64,000 bases of DNA from CAWDXG01 sp963822115 (GCA_963822115.1 CAWGGM010000011.1:339614-403613), one strand, 5' to 3'; counted from the first letter of the stretch, positions 1 through 9,450 are shown. Notes: generated from the sequence alone by a model not told the origin. Program-made: numbers and translations.

Positions 1-718
1 TGCTGAGCTTGACCGTGAGCTCCACGACCATCTTGCCGCGCAGGTAGTTCAGCACGTCGTCGAGGCGCTGGAACTTCTCGGTGAGCGACGGGAAGCGGTG
101 GCACGACGTGACCTCGGCCGCCGTCATGTCCTCGATCTTCTTGCCGCTGCAGTCGATCGACTCGTAGGTCTGGATGGGGCTCGAGTGCGAGATGACCGGT
201 ACGTTGTCCTTGGTGACGCGCACGTCGATCTTCACGCCGTCGCAGCCATCCGCGTAGGCCGCTGCGAGCGCGGCGTTGGAGTCGTAGGGCGCGCCGGTCA
301 GGCTCCAGGCGCCGCCGTGGGCGACCGCGAACACGCGCGGGCAGGTCGGGTCGGTCCAGCAGACCGCGAGCGAGTTCCGGTACGTGCCGCCGGGCGTGCC
401 GCCCTCGCTGGATGCGCCAGCGCTGCCTCCGCTCCCGCCTGCGTCGCCCGCGGCGCCACCGGCCGCGGCGTCGCTCGACGCGCCTCCTGCGCTGGCATCG
501 CTGGTCGCGCCCCCGGCCGCTGCGTCGCTCGACGCGCCGCCCGCGCTGGCATCGCTTGCCGCGCCCCCGGCCGCTGCGTCGCTGGATGCGCCGCCAAAGC
601 CACTGCCCGTAGTGCCACCAGCTCCGCCGCTCGTCGCGCCGCCGCTGCCGGCCGTCGATCCACCGCTACTGCACGCGGCGGTGCACGCGACGAGCAAAGC
701 GACAAGACCCACACGCAT
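1..718 (-). CDS. Glycerophosphodiester phosphodiesterase-like lipoprotein (partial, 3' end off the window)
   Basis: The gene starts at 718 and runs off the left edge; 239 residues are visible. It opens with a signal peptide and a lipobox-like TAAC (Cys16), then about 85 residues of Gly/Ala/Ser/Asp linker, then a folded domain. That domain has AHGG near residue 134, Asn148, the stretch KIDVRVTKD at 163-171 and PVISHS at 174-179, which is the N-terminal half of a GDPD TIM barrel. In the family these residues bind metal and glycerophosphodiester. The usual Glu of the ExD pair is Lys163 here, so metal binding may be altered or the protein may be catalytically weak. Probably an outer-membrane or periplasmic lipoprotein. 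The catalytic C-terminal half cannot be checked. Confidence 0.72.
   Translation of the reverse strand, partial: MRVGLVALLVACTAACSSGGSTAGSGGATSGGAGGTTGSGFGGASSDAAAGGAASDASAGGASSDAAAGGATSDASAGGASSDAAAGGAAGDAGGSGGSAGASSEGGTPGGTYRNSLAVCWTDPTCPRVFAVAHGGAWSLTGAPYDSNAALAAAYADGCDGVKIDVRVTKDNVPVISHSSPIQTYESIDCSGKKIEDMTAAEVTSCHRFPSLTEKFQRLDDVLNYLRGKMVVELTVKLS
456..593. repeat. 54-bp in-frame tandem repeat encoding the Gly/Ala/Ser linker
   Basis: Units at 456-509 and 510-563 plus a partial unit at 564-593 are nearly identical. Each unit encodes 18 residues of linker in the GDPD-like lipoprotein. The repeat preserves frame and probably changes length by slippage. Confidence 0.8.
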
Positions 719-782
719 GTCGCAAGACTACCACGCACTCCGAAGGCTCATGGCGCGCTGCGTCGAGCGGCGATCCGCGCAA

Positions 783-944
783 TCAGTGCATTGCCGCCCA
801 CAGGATACCGAGCAACGCTGCGGTTCCGCCCAGCAAGATGAGGGTGGCCGCCCAGCGCTTGCGGGCGCGTTCCTGGTTGATGCGGTGCGCAGCCTTGTCG
901 ATCTGCACTTCGAGTGCAGCCGGTAGATAGATCACGGTTGCCAT
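783..944 (-). CDS. Small single-pass membrane protein (53 aa)
   Basis: A short unrecognised protein. The start at 944 is chosen because AAGGGGGA lies five bases upstream; a longer reading from 974 would place this ribosome binding site inside the gene. Residues about 1-30 are polar and amphipathic, followed by Arg/Lys and one hydrophobic helix (about 32-52) that reaches the C-terminus, so the N-terminus is probably cytoplasmic. It is divergent from the lipoprotein gene at 1094 and tandem with the GDPD-like gene. No function can be given. Confidence 0.6.
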   Translation of the reverse strand: MATVIYLPAALEVQIDKAAHRINQERARKRWAATLILLGGTAALLGILWAAMH

Positions 945-1093
945 CGTTCCCCCTTGTAGGTGTGCGGAGCACATCGCGTGCCAAGTTCCGCGTTGGGGCC
1001 CGGTCGCCGGCCGGGGTGCGCGTTGCCGAGCTCGAGCGCGAGGACGTTTGACGCCGGAAACGCCCGGAGCGACCCTTGATGGCGGAGGACTCC

Positions 1094-2374
1094 ATGCGAT
1101 TTGCCGGATCCGTATCGTGCATGCTGCTGGCCGCGGTTCTGGTCTCGGGCTGCGGTGGTGCGCCCGACACGGGGAACGAGGACTTCGGGACTGCGCGCGA
1201 GCCCTACAGCGCGCCGGTCTCGGCCTGCACCAAGGCTGCCATCCGCGCGGGTGCGCCGGACTCCGCCCAGGGCATGCTCGACCGTGCGTACGTGTGGATC
1301 AACAACAAGATCATGTACTGCCAGTGCGTCGAGACCGGCACCAGTGGCTATCGCGCCGACTGCTCGGGCTACGTCTCGTACATCTGGAACCAGGCGAAGC
1401 CCGGCAACACCACCTCCAGGTTCCCGAACGGGCCGTACGACAATGGTCACGCCAAGGCGATCACCTGGTCGCAGCTGACGATTGGAGATGCGCTCAACTA
1501 CTCGGGCAACCTCTCGACAGGGTCCGGACACGTGATGCTGTTCGCCGGCTGGGTGAACAGCGCGCACACCAAGCTCTGCTCGATCGAAGAGAGCCACTCC
1601 GGGACGCCCGCGCACATCGGCCAACACTCGCTCAGCGATCCCGGCAGCTGGTGGCTCGGCTCGGGAACCTTCAAGGACATCTTCCAGCCGATCCGCAAGA
1701 CCGGCTACGTGCCCAACGACCTGCCGAAGGGCTACCTGGACAGCGCCGGATGCAGCGCCATCAAGGGCTGGTCGCAGGACCCCGACACGCCGAAGAAGGC
1801 CATCTCCGTGCAGCTCTTCTTCGACGGCAAGGCAGGCGCGTCGGGCACGACCAAGGTCACGACCACGGCAAACGTCACGCGTCAGGACCTGTGCGGCCCG
1901 CTCGGCTCGTGCAACCACGGCTTCTCGGTCGCGCCGCCGAGCAAGCTGCTCGATGGTCAGTCGCACAGCGTGTACGCCTACGGTATCGACAGCACCACCG
2001 GGAAGAGATCGCTGCTCAAGAGCACGCCGAAGACGCTGAAGTGCGCTCCGCCGTCGACGGGCACAGGGGGCTCGACCGGCGTCGGCGGTGCAGGCGGCGC
2101 GAGCAACAGCGACGCTGGCGCCATGGGCGGTGCGAGCAACAACGACGGCGGAGCCACGGGAGGCGCGAGCTGGGTCGATGGCGGAGCCGCGGGCGGTGCA
2201 GCTGGCGTGGGCGGAAGCGGCACGCCCGGCGAGCAGAGCCGCGTCATGAGCGGCGCTTCCGGCAGTTGCAGCGTGGGCAGCCCGGGTACAACGGGCGAGC
2301 ATGCGCCGCTCTGGGCGCTTGCAGGCCTGCTCGCGCTTGTCGTCGTTCGCCGGCGCGGCGAACGGGCGGCATAG
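1094..2374 (+). CDS. Secreted NlpC/P60- or CHAP-like lipoprotein with MYXO-CTERM-like tail
   Basis: The start at 1094 follows GGAGG by five bases; an in-frame ATG at 1076 lacks such a site. The 426-residue product has a signal peptide with lipobox VSGC, then a Cys-His hydrolase-like domain (about residues 45-200) with DCSGYVSYIWNQ (nucleophile-type Cys) and SGHVMLFAGW (His), the pattern of NlpC/P60 or CHAP peptidoglycan amidases and endopeptidases. A second domain with several Cys residues (about 205-320) precedes a Gly/Ala/Asn/Asp-rich linker and a C-terminal hydrophobic helix ending in RRRGE, like a MYXO-CTERM anchor. Having both a lipobox and a C-terminal anchor is odd. Substrate unknown; cell-wall remodelling is inference. 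Confidence 0.72.
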   Translation: MRFAGSVSCMLLAAVLVSGCGGAPDTGNEDFGTAREPYSAPVSACTKAAIRAGAPDSAQGMLDRAYVWINNKIMYCQCVETGTSGYRADCSGYVSYIWNQAKPGNTTSRFPNGPYDNGHAKAITWSQLTIGDALNYSGNLSTGSGHVMLFAGWVNSAHTKLCSIEESHSGTPAHIGQHSLSDPGSWWLGSGTFKDIFQPIRKTGYVPNDLPKGYLDSAGCSAIKGWSQDPDTPKKAISVQLFFDGKAGASGTTKVTTTANVTRQDLCGPLGSCNHGFSVAPPSKLLDGQSHSVYAYGIDSTTGKRSLLKSTPKTLKCAPPSTGTGGSTGVGGAGGASNSDAGAMGGASNNDGGATGGASWVDGGAAGGAAGVGGSGTPGEQSRVMSGASGSCSVGSPGTTGEHAPLWALAGLLALVVVRRRGERAA

Positions 2375-2521
2375 TCCGGCGCGCGCCGGCGATACTCCAC
2401 GTTCGGCCGTCCAGCCTGCCCGACGCGTGGCGTCGATGCTCGCCAGAAGCCGCCGCGAGGCTTATCACTGCAGCACACCGGCGCACGGACTGCGCTCAGC
2501 ACGCTTCGATGGAGGAAGGAT

Positions 2522-3532
2522 ATGCGCGCCTACGAGCTTCAGGGACAGGGGATAGACTCGCTCGCTATCGTTCAGCGGCCATCGCCAGAGCCAGGCCCTG
2601 GGCAGGTGCGGGTCCGCATCCGGGCTGCCAGCCTCAACTACCGTGATCTGCTCATCGCCCGGGGTGGATACGGTCGTGGCATGCGCCAGCTGCCGCTCGT
2701 GCCGCTGTCGGACGGCGCGGGCGAAGTCGTCGAGATCGGCGAGGGCGTGACCAGTCTGCGCGTGGGCGATCGCGTCGCAGGCAACTTCTTCCAGAAGTGG
2801 ATCGACGGGCCGTTCGACCCGGACAAGGCAGCTTCGGCGTTGGGCGGCGCGATCGATGGCGTGCTGGCGGAGGAAGTGCTGTTCGAGCAAGGCGCCGCTG
2901 TGAGGTTTCCCGCTGCGCTGTCGTACGAGGAAGCCGCGACGCTGCCCTGTGCAGGTGTGACCGCTTGGGTCGGACTGGTGGAGCTCGGAAAGCTCGAGCC
3001 GGGCCAGACGGTGCTCGCGATGGGAACGGGCGGCGTCAGTATCTTCGCACTGCAGATCGCCAAGAGCATGGACGCCCGGGTCGTGCTCACGTCGAGCCAC
3101 GACGAGAAGCTGGTTCGCGCCCAGGCGCTCGGCGCCGACGCGACGATCAACTACAAGACCACACCGGCGTGGGACGTGCGGGCGCGCGAGCTCACCGGCG
3201 GCCGCGGCGTCGATCACATCCTCGAAGTGGGCGGCGCTGCCACGCAGGCAACATCGCTGGCGGCCCTCCGCGACGGGGGGCATCTGACGCTGGTGGGGCT
3301 GCTCGGCGGCCAGCGTGCGGATCGCGAACAGGTCGAGAAGAACGAGCGCGGCATCCGCGTCGATTCGGTCTACGTCGGCAGCGCACGCCACTTCCGCGAC
3401 ATGAACACCGCCTTCGAACACAGCGACCTGCGTCCGGTCGTCGACCGTGTCTTTCCCTTCGAACGAGCCCGCGACGCCTACTCGTATCTCGAGGGCGGCG
3501 CGCACTTCGGCAAGGTCGTGATCCGCGTGTGA
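2522..3532 (+). CDS. Zinc-independent medium-chain dehydrogenase/reductase (quinone oxidoreductase-like)
   Basis: A 336-residue protein of normal family length, with a strong GGAGGAAGG ribosome binding site before the ATG. The N-terminal GroES-like domain (1-130) contains NYRDLL and LSDGAGEVVEIG. The Rossmann domain (about 130-290) contains AATLPCAGVTAW, the nucleotide-binding turn MGTGGVSIFALQIA, and GADATINYK. The cysteine cluster of the structural-zinc lobe is absent, so it belongs with NADPH:quinone oxidoreductases and related enoyl reductases. Probably a cytoplasmic NAD(P)H-dependent oxidoreductase; the substrate is not predictable. It stands alone between two unrelated plus-strand genes. 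Confidence 0.88.
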   Translation: MRAYELQGQGIDSLAIVQRPSPEPGPGQVRVRIRAASLNYRDLLIARGGYGRGMRQLPLVPLSDGAGEVVEIGEGVTSLRVGDRVAGNFFQKWIDGPFDPDKAASALGGAIDGVLAEEVLFEQGAAVRFPAALSYEEAATLPCAGVTAWVGLVELGKLEPGQTVLAMGTGGVSIFALQIAKSMDARVVLTSSHDEKLVRAQALGADATINYKTTPAWDVRARELTGGRGVDHILEVGGAATQATSLAALRDGGHLTLVGLLGGQRADREQVEKNERGIRVDSVYVGSARHFRDMNTAFEHSDLRPVVDRVFPFERARDAYSYLEGGAHFGKVVIRV

Positions 3533-3691
3533 GCGCCGGCCCGCTGCCGGGAAGAAGCGTGAGGGCCGGGTGCGTGGCGGAGGGGCCCGGGCCGTGGGGT
3601 TCGGTCCGCGAGTCGACGGCCCCCTTGCGGGGCTGCGACGCACGACGTTAGCTTCGGGGAAGTCCCTGTCTTCGCGCTGCTCGATGCGCAG

Positions 3692-6211
3692 ATGACCGAT
3701 CAACGACGCCCCAAGTCCCCGGAGTCCCCGTCCCACCAGCCTTCCCGGCACGAAGTGGAAGGGCGCGCCGCGCCCGCCGCGTCGGAGCACGAGATCATAG
3801 CGCGGCCCGATCCGGAGGGAATTCCCACCGTCGGTTCGGAGGAACTGTGGAGCAAGAAGATCCACGCCATCGAGGAAATCGACCGCGGCGGCATGAGCTA
3901 CGTCGCCCGGGGGGTGGATCGGACTCTGAAGCGCGACCTGGCGCTCAAGGTCTCGCCGCTGCCGCGCAAGCAGATGCCGCGTGCTCAACTCGCGCGCTTC
4001 CTCGAAGAGGCGCAGATCACCGCCCAGCTCGAGCACCCCAACGTCGTTCCGGTGCACGAGCTCGGCCTCGATCCCCAGGGACGCGCCTACTTTTCCATGA
4101 AGCTCGTCCACGGGCAGTCGCTCGAGACGGTGCTGGAAAAGCTGCACGACGGCGATCCGGAGACGGTGTCGGAATTCGGTCTGCGGCGCCTGCTCGACGT
4201 CTTTCTGCAGGTGTGCCAGGCGATCGAGTACGCACACGCACGCGGGGTGATTCATCGCGATCTGAAGCCGTCCAACATCATGGTTGGCGACTTCGGCGAA
4301 GTGCTGGTGATGGACTGGGGCGTCGCCAAGCTGATGAACGGCGGCGACCTTGCTGCCGGCAAGGCAGTGGCCATCTCCGCCGAAGAAGCCAACCTGCCAG
4401 AGGTTCGAGAGTCCGTTCCGCCGCCGAATCCGCGCGTCTCCGTTACCTCGCTTCGAGCCGGCAAGGAGGCGCTCGCCACGCAGGCCGGCACACTGATCGG
4501 CACACCGGCCTACATGTCACCGGAGCAGGCCCGGGGCGAAGCGGTGGACGAGCGCACCGATCTCTACGCGCTTGGCGTGATGCTCTACGAGATCCTGTGC
4601 GGCCAGCTTCCCTTCGATGAAGAGGATCCAACGCAACTTCTGCTGCGGATGCTGCGCGAGAAGCCGGTGCCGCCATCGAGTATCAATCCCCAGACGCCGT
4701 TGGCGCTCGAAGCGCTCGCGCTCAGGCTCCTCGAAAAGGATCCGGACCGGCGTTCACTCGAGATCTCCGAGATCCGCGCGCACATCCAGGACTACATCGA
4801 AGGGATCGCACGCGATTACAAGAGCGTCAGCCTGTGGACCAATCTGCTGTGGACGGTGGGGGGACTGTCGCTGTTTGCGTTCCTGGTGTGGTACCTGACC
4901 GGAGAATCGATTGCGGCGCTGTTCGTGCTTGCGCCGGCCACCGTTTTCAATGCGGTGGGGTGGTTCCTGTTCGTCCTGGCGCTGGGGGTCCCGCTCTGGT
5001 CGGTCTATCTAGCGCTTCGCCCGCGGGGCGATCGCGACCGATTCGCGCCGCCGAGCGCCGACGAACGATTCATCGGGCGCTACCTCGCGCATCGCACGCT
5101 CTCGGCAGCCGTGGCGCCGGTGTTCCAGCTGATCTTCATCGGAAAGATCGCAAGCTTCGCCATCGGCATGATCCGCGCCGGACACGCGACTTCCGCCGAA
5201 GTCGTGCAGCGCGTCACCACCGAGCTACGGGCTCAGTGGGGACAATCGCTGATCGTGATCCTGGTCTTCCTGTTCTGCTACTTGTTCTTCCTGTCGAGCG
5301 AAGCGCGATTTTCACGCCGCATCGATCGCTACGACGACCTGGTCGCGCGGTCGCGCTGGGAAGCGGTCTGGCCGTTCTTCCTGATCCTGCTGCTCCTGCT
5401 CACCATCGGCGCCACCAGCGTGCTCGACTGGGCGCTCGCACGTCGCGGTGACCTCCGGAGTTTCGTGCACTATTTCATCACGGCGCAGCCGCTCGACCTG
5501 GTGGACATCGGCAAGACCCTGGTGTTCCAGGGCACGTTTCTGGCCGCACTGGTGCTGTTGACGGTGCTCTTGTCGTTTCCCTTGCCTGAAGTGCTCGCCG
5601 CATTGCGCTTGCCGTACCAACCTGCCGATCAGGCAGCGGTCGAGCATCGTGCTCGCTACTTCGCGCGCTCGCTCGCCGTGCTGCGCGTCGCGCGCGTGGC
5701 GTGGTTGTACGGCGGCGCCATGATCGGCGTGTTGACCGCCATGACGGTCCTGTCCGACCCGAGCTCGCTGGCGCTGGTCAAGGAAGTGGCCTACATCCTG
5801 GCGCCGTCACTGGTCGGTTTCGTCGGCTATGCGGTGACGCGACGGCGGCTCAGCCATTTTCTGCGTCAGGCTCCTGCGGTGGAGCAGCTTCTCGCGCGTC
5901 AGATACGCACGTCCCGCCTGGAGCTCCGGCGCGTCGTAGCCCAGCGCCTCCGGCAGGCGCCCTGGCGCCATCGTCTGCTCCAGCTCGTGGTGCCCTTTGT
6001 CTGCGTGGCGGCGTATCTGATCTGGACGGGCAGCGGCATTCACCGGCGTGCCATCCGGCACCTCGTCATGCCGGTCTCGGCGCAGGGCTGGCTCTTGATT
6101 CTGCCCTACGTGGCCCTGGTCCCGCTGCTGCTCATCCGCGATCCGCTGCAGGCGCTCTGGCTCGAGCGCAAGTCGAAGGAGCAGCCGCTCCCAGCGCCCA
6201 TGGACCTGTGA
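3692..6211 (+). CDS. Membrane Ser/Thr protein kinase with a large C-terminal multi-pass domain
   Basis: An 839-residue protein. After a polar tail (1-55) comes a eukaryote-type kinase domain (about 60-370): Gly-rich loop near 63-68, Lys86, HRD with catalytic Asp190, Asn195, DWG in place of DFG, and the activation-segment motif GTPAYMSPEQA. The C-terminal half (about 385-825) holds some eight or more hydrophobic helices with Arg-rich loops and resembles no sensor domain I know. Unlike PknB-type kinases it has no single TM followed by an extracytoplasmic sensor, so the membrane domain may itself sense or transport. It is 95 bp upstream of the sulfatase-like gene and may be co-transcribed with it. 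Confidence 0.88.
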   Translation: MTDQRRPKSPESPSHQPSRHEVEGRAAPAASEHEIIARPDPEGIPTVGSEELWSKKIHAIEEIDRGGMSYVARGVDRTLKRDLALKVSPLPRKQMPRAQLARFLEEAQITAQLEHPNVVPVHELGLDPQGRAYFSMKLVHGQSLETVLEKLHDGDPETVSEFGLRRLLDVFLQVCQAIEYAHARGVIHRDLKPSNIMVGDFGEVLVMDWGVAKLMNGGDLAAGKAVAISAEEANLPEVRESVPPPNPRVSVTSLRAGKEALATQAGTLIGTPAYMSPEQARGEAVDERTDLYALGVMLYEILCGQLPFDEEDPTQLLLRMLREKPVPPSSINPQTPLALEALALRLLEKDPDRRSLEISEIRAHIQDYIEGIARDYKSVSLWTNLLWTVGGLSLFAFLVWYLTGESIAALFVLAPATVFNAVGWFLFVLALGVPLWSVYLALRPRGDRDRFAPPSADERFIGRYLAHRTLSAAVAPVFQLIFIGKIASFAIGMIRAGHATSAEVVQRVTTELRAQWGQSLIVILVFLFCYLFFLSSEARFSRRIDRYDDLVARSRWEAVWPFFLILLLLLTIGATSVLDWALARRGDLRSFVHYFITAQPLDLVDIGKTLVFQGTFLAALVLLTVLLSFPLPEVLAALRLPYQPADQAAVEHRARYFARSLAVLRVARVAWLYGGAMIGVLTAMTVLSDPSSLALVKEVAYILAPSLVGFVGYAVTRRRLSHFLRQAPAVEQLLARQIRTSRLELRRVVAQRLRQAPWRHRLLQLVVPFVCVAAYLIWTGSGIHRRAIRHLVMPVSAQGWLLILPYVALVPLLLIRDPLQALWLERKSKEQPLPAPMDL

Positions 6212-6306
6212 GCGCGTAGCCCGGAGAGGCGCCGGCCCGCTGGGCGGACTGGATCGGCCCGCTCGCTGGAGCTTCTGCGAAATCGGGCTACCATCCACCG
6301 GCCAAC

Positions 6307-8271
6307 TTGCAGAGCGTCGAGGACCAGGAACAGCACCGCGAGCCGACGCGGCCAGCAGCGAAGGTCGTTGCGGAAGAGCCGCGGCGTGTGGAGCGCGTGC
6401 GCCGCGCGATCCGCCGCCGGCGGATCGCCACATGGGCGATTCTAGCCGCGCCGATGCTGGCCTCGCTGGTCCTCGATGTCACGCATCGCCCGCACCGTCT
6501 CGAGCTTCTGACCTGGAAGTACCGCGGTTTCTACGCGCTGGCGGCGCTCGAGAGTCTGGTGGTCTGGGGGCTGTTGCTGTACGCGGCGTCGCGCCGGCGC
6601 GGCGTGATGCGCTGGGTCGCCACCGCCCTGTTCGTTATCGGGATGACGTGTGCTCTGGGGGGCCAGGCGTACTTCTTCGACCAGTACAACGTCTACCTGG
6701 ACATCGACGTGTCGCGCTTCGCGTCGAACCTGATGGACAGTGTGTTCAACCAGCTGTTCGCCGACATCGGCAACTATTTGCTGGCCAATCTCTTCCCGTT
6801 CCTCGCCGCCGTGGCGCTGGTCGTGGCCGCGCGTTTCGTGATCCGCCCGCGACGGCGTCCGGCTCGCTTCGCTGCGATCCTGGCGCCGCTCGTGGCCATC
6901 GGCTCGTTCGCGATCCCTACGCAGCACCGGACCCTCGAGGCGTCCACGCCCGACGTGCTGTATCTGAACGCGGTCGGCGGACTGATCGCGACGCAGCTTG
7001 GCTGGACGGACCAGTCGCACCAGCTCCGGCCCGGCGTGCGCCACTCGCTCCCGCTGCCAAAGCTCACGCCGCACCCGGCGCGCCCGCGCAACGTGTTGTT
7101 CGTGCTGCTGGAGAGCGTTCGCGCTGATGCGACCTGCGTCAAATACGACCCGAACTGCCGCCGCACGGAGGCCACCAACAAGCTCCTGCCGACTCGCTTC
7201 CCGCTCACCCAGATGCGGTCGATGGACTCGACGACGGCGATCTCGCTGTCGGTGCTCTGGTCCGGAACGGGTCCCGAGGTGCCGCGCAAGGTGATGCTCA
7301 CCTGGCCGCTGATCTTCGACTACGCGAAGGCCGCCGGCTACGACACGGCGTACTGGACCAGCCAGAACCTGATGTTCGGCAACTCGCGGCTGTTCGTGAA
7401 AAACCTCGGGGTGAGCCACTTCGTGAGCGCGACCGAGCTCTGGCCGTACTCCAATCTCGACCTGGGGGCGCCCGAGTGGCTGCTGACAGCGCGCGTCAAC
7501 CACGAGATAGGGCAGCTCAAGGAGCCGTGGATGGCGGTGGTGCACCTGTCGAACACGCACTACCCGTACTTCGTCTCGAAGCGCTACCCGCGGCCGTTCC
7601 AGCCCGACTCGACCAGCAAGGCACAGGCAGACAAGTTGGCGTTCTGGAACCACTACCAGAACTCGGTGTACCAGCAGGACCTGCACATCGCGGCCATCAT
7701 CAAGCACCTGCTCGCGACGCCCGCGGGCAAGCGCACGGTCATCGTCTACACCAGCGATCACGCCGAGGCCTTCCGCGAGCACGGCGCGACCGGCCACACC
7801 TTCAGCATCCTCTCCGAGGAAACGCACGTGCCCGCGTGGATCTACGCTCCGCCCGGCACTCTGGGTCCCGAGGAAGAGCAGAACCTCAGGGCCAAGGAAA
7901 ATACCTACAACTTCCACATCGACATCGCGCCGACCATTCTCGACCTGCTAGGCGTGTGGCACGATCCGGCCATCGCTCGCTACAAGGAGCTGATGCACGG
8001 CCACAGCCTGCTCGGTCCCCAGGTCACCGATCAGCCGGTGGCCATGACCAACTGCGGTGGAGTGTGGAGCTGCGCGTACGAGAACTGGGGCTACGCGCAG
8101 GGGCGGATGAAGGTGGAGGCGCGTTCCTGGGACCAGAACTGGCACTGCTTCGACGATGCGGCCGACCCGCGCGAGATGCATCCGATCGTCCCGTTCAACC
8201 CCGAGTGCAAGCGTCTCAGGGCGGATGCACTGCACACGTTCGGGCGGCTTCCGGGGCGGCCCAGGCACTGA
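6307..8271 (+). CDS. LtaS/sulfatase-type alkaline-phosphatase-superfamily membrane hydrolase
   Basis: A 654-residue protein starting at a TTG with no obvious ribosome binding site, so the exact start is uncertain. About five N-terminal helices (35-215) precede a periplasmic catalytic domain (about 255-640). The metal and nucleophile set of the LtaS/sulfatase branch is visible: Glu269 in LLESVRAD, Thr309/Thr310 in DSTTAISL, and Asp484-His485 in YTSDHAEAF. In the family these enzymes transfer phosphoglycerol or phosphoethanolamine, or hydrolyse sulfate esters. The LtaS-like topology suggests modification of a surface lipid or glycan, but the substrate is unknown. It follows the membrane kinase gene by 95 bp. 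Confidence 0.8.
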   Translation: MQSVEDQEQHREPTRPAAKVVAEEPRRVERVRRAIRRRRIATWAILAAPMLASLVLDVTHRPHRLELLTWKYRGFYALAALESLVVWGLLLYAASRRRGVMRWVATALFVIGMTCALGGQAYFFDQYNVYLDIDVSRFASNLMDSVFNQLFADIGNYLLANLFPFLAAVALVVAARFVIRPRRRPARFAAILAPLVAIGSFAIPTQHRTLEASTPDVLYLNAVGGLIATQLGWTDQSHQLRPGVRHSLPLPKLTPHPARPRNVLFVLLESVRADATCVKYDPNCRRTEATNKLLPTRFPLTQMRSMDSTTAISLSVLWSGTGPEVPRKVMLTWPLIFDYAKAAGYDTAYWTSQNLMFGNSRLFVKNLGVSHFVSATELWPYSNLDLGAPEWLLTARVNHEIGQLKEPWMAVVHLSNTHYPYFVSKRYPRPFQPDSTSKAQADKLAFWNHYQNSVYQQDLHIAAIIKHLLATPAGKRTVIVYTSDHAEAFREHGATGHTFSILSEETHVPAWIYAPPGTLGPEEEQNLRAKENTYNFHIDIAPTILDLLGVWHDPAIARYKELMHGHSLLGPQVTDQPVAMTNCGGVWSCAYENWGYAQGRMKVEARSWDQNWHCFDDAADPREMHPIVPFNPECKRLRADALHTFGRLPGRPRH

Positions 8272-8316
8272 CGGCGAGCGCGGAGTGGGCGACGGCTTCG
8301 AGCGGTCGGAGCGAGG

Positions 8317-9450
8317 CTACGGCGCGCGCGAGAGCGCGTGGAAGAGTCGTTCGATATCGGCGTCGGTGTTGTAGAGGTGCGGCGTCACGCGCACCGAGTT
8401 GCCGCGGACGCTCACGTACACCTGTTCGCGCGCCAGCGCCTCCGGTAGCCCGCGCGGCACGCCGTTCGGGAACTGGAGGCCGAGGTAGTGCCCGGCGCGC
8501 TCGGTTTGCGGTAGCGAGGCGAGGCCGAGATCAGCAGCGCGGCGCGCGATTGCCGACGTGCGCGCCGAAAGCGTCTCGGCGATGGCTTCCACGCCCCAGT
8601 CGAGCACCTGCCGGAGTGCGGCGACCGCCATCGGTACCAGCACGAAATTGGAGCGCTCTCCCACGTCGTAGCGGCGCGCTCCGGGTTGGAAGTCGTCGCG
8701 GTAGTTGACGAGGCCAGCGAAATTCTCCGAACCGGCGCGGGCGATCCAGCCGTGCTCGAGCGGTTCGCCGCCGTGATGCTGCTCCGCGGCGTACAGAAAG
8801 CCGATCGAGTAGGGGCCGAGCAGCCACTTGTACGCCGCACCGATCAGGAAATCCGGCTGCACCCTTGCAACGTCGAGCGGCAGCGCGCCGAGCGACTGCG
8901 TGACGTCGAGCACCAGTGCAGCGTCCACTTCGCGGCAGCGCTCGCCGATACGCTCGAGATCGAGCAGCGCGCCGTCGGTCCAGCGGCAGTGCGGCAGCGC
9001 CGCCACTCTCGTGCGCTCGTCCATGGCGGCGAGCACCGCGTCCGTGAAATCGCCATCGGCGGGGCGATCGATCGCGACCACCTCGGCGCCGCGCGCTCTG
9101 GCGAGCTCGCTCCAGGCGTAGACGTGCGACGGGAACTGCTCGGCGAGCACGACAATCCGCTGCCCCTGCTCGATCTGCACGTTGCGCGCAGCGACGGCCA
9201 CGCCGTAGCTCACCGCCGGAATCAACGCCACGTCGTCCGGTGACGCTCCGACGATCTCTGCGAACAGAGCGCGCGCCTGCTCCGATTCGTCGAAGAAGTC
9301 CGTCGGCGAGATCTGCCACGGGCGCGCCTTCTTCGCGACGCCCTCGCGGCCCGCCTCGATAACAGCGTGCATCAGCGGCGCCATGTACGCGCAGTTCAGG
9401 TATGCGATGTCGTTGGGCAGGTCGAAGAGGTGGCGCTGGCTGGGGATCAT
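8317..9450 (-). CDS. Class V aminotransferase-fold PLP enzyme
   Basis: A 377-residue protein of the kynureninase, isopenicillin-epimerase and cysteine-desulfurase fold. The start is set at 9450 (MIPSQRHLF) because family homology begins with DLPNDIAYLNCAYMAPL; the open frame continues to 9708 but that part overlaps the next gene and is low-complexity. Lys208 in GAAYKWLLGP is the expected Schiff-base lysine, and VTQSLGALPLD upstream holds the PLP-ring Asp. No catalytic Cys loop of desulfurases is seen. Cytoplasmic; substrate unknown. It is followed downstream by the convergent sulfatase-like gene. Confidence 0.85.
   Translation of the reverse strand: MIPSQRHLFDLPNDIAYLNCAYMAPLMHAVIEAGREGVAKKARPWQISPTDFFDESEQARALFAEIVGASPDDVALIPAVSYGVAVAARNVQIEQGQRIVVLAEQFPSHVYAWSELARARGAEVVAIDRPADGDFTDAVLAAMDERTRVAALPHCRWTDGALLDLERIGERCREVDAALVLDVTQSLGALPLDVARVQPDFLIGAAYKWLLGPYSIGFLYAAEQHHGGEPLEHGWIARAGSENFAGLVNYRDDFQPGARRYDVGERSNFVLVPMAVAALRQVLDWGVEAIAETLSARTSAIARRAADLGLASLPQTERAGHYLGLQFPNGVPRGLPEALAREQVYVSVRGNSVRVTPHLYNTDADIERLFHALSRAP

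Noticed and set aside
2376..2389. GC palindrome after the NlpC/P60-like gene as a terminator
   Set aside because: CCGGCGCGCGCCGG has no loop and no T tract; in DNA this GC-rich such palindromes are expected by chance.
3817..3826. Third GGGAATTCCC palindrome as an operator
   Set aside because: It lies inside the kinase coding region and lacks the TAT extension shared by the two intergenic copies.
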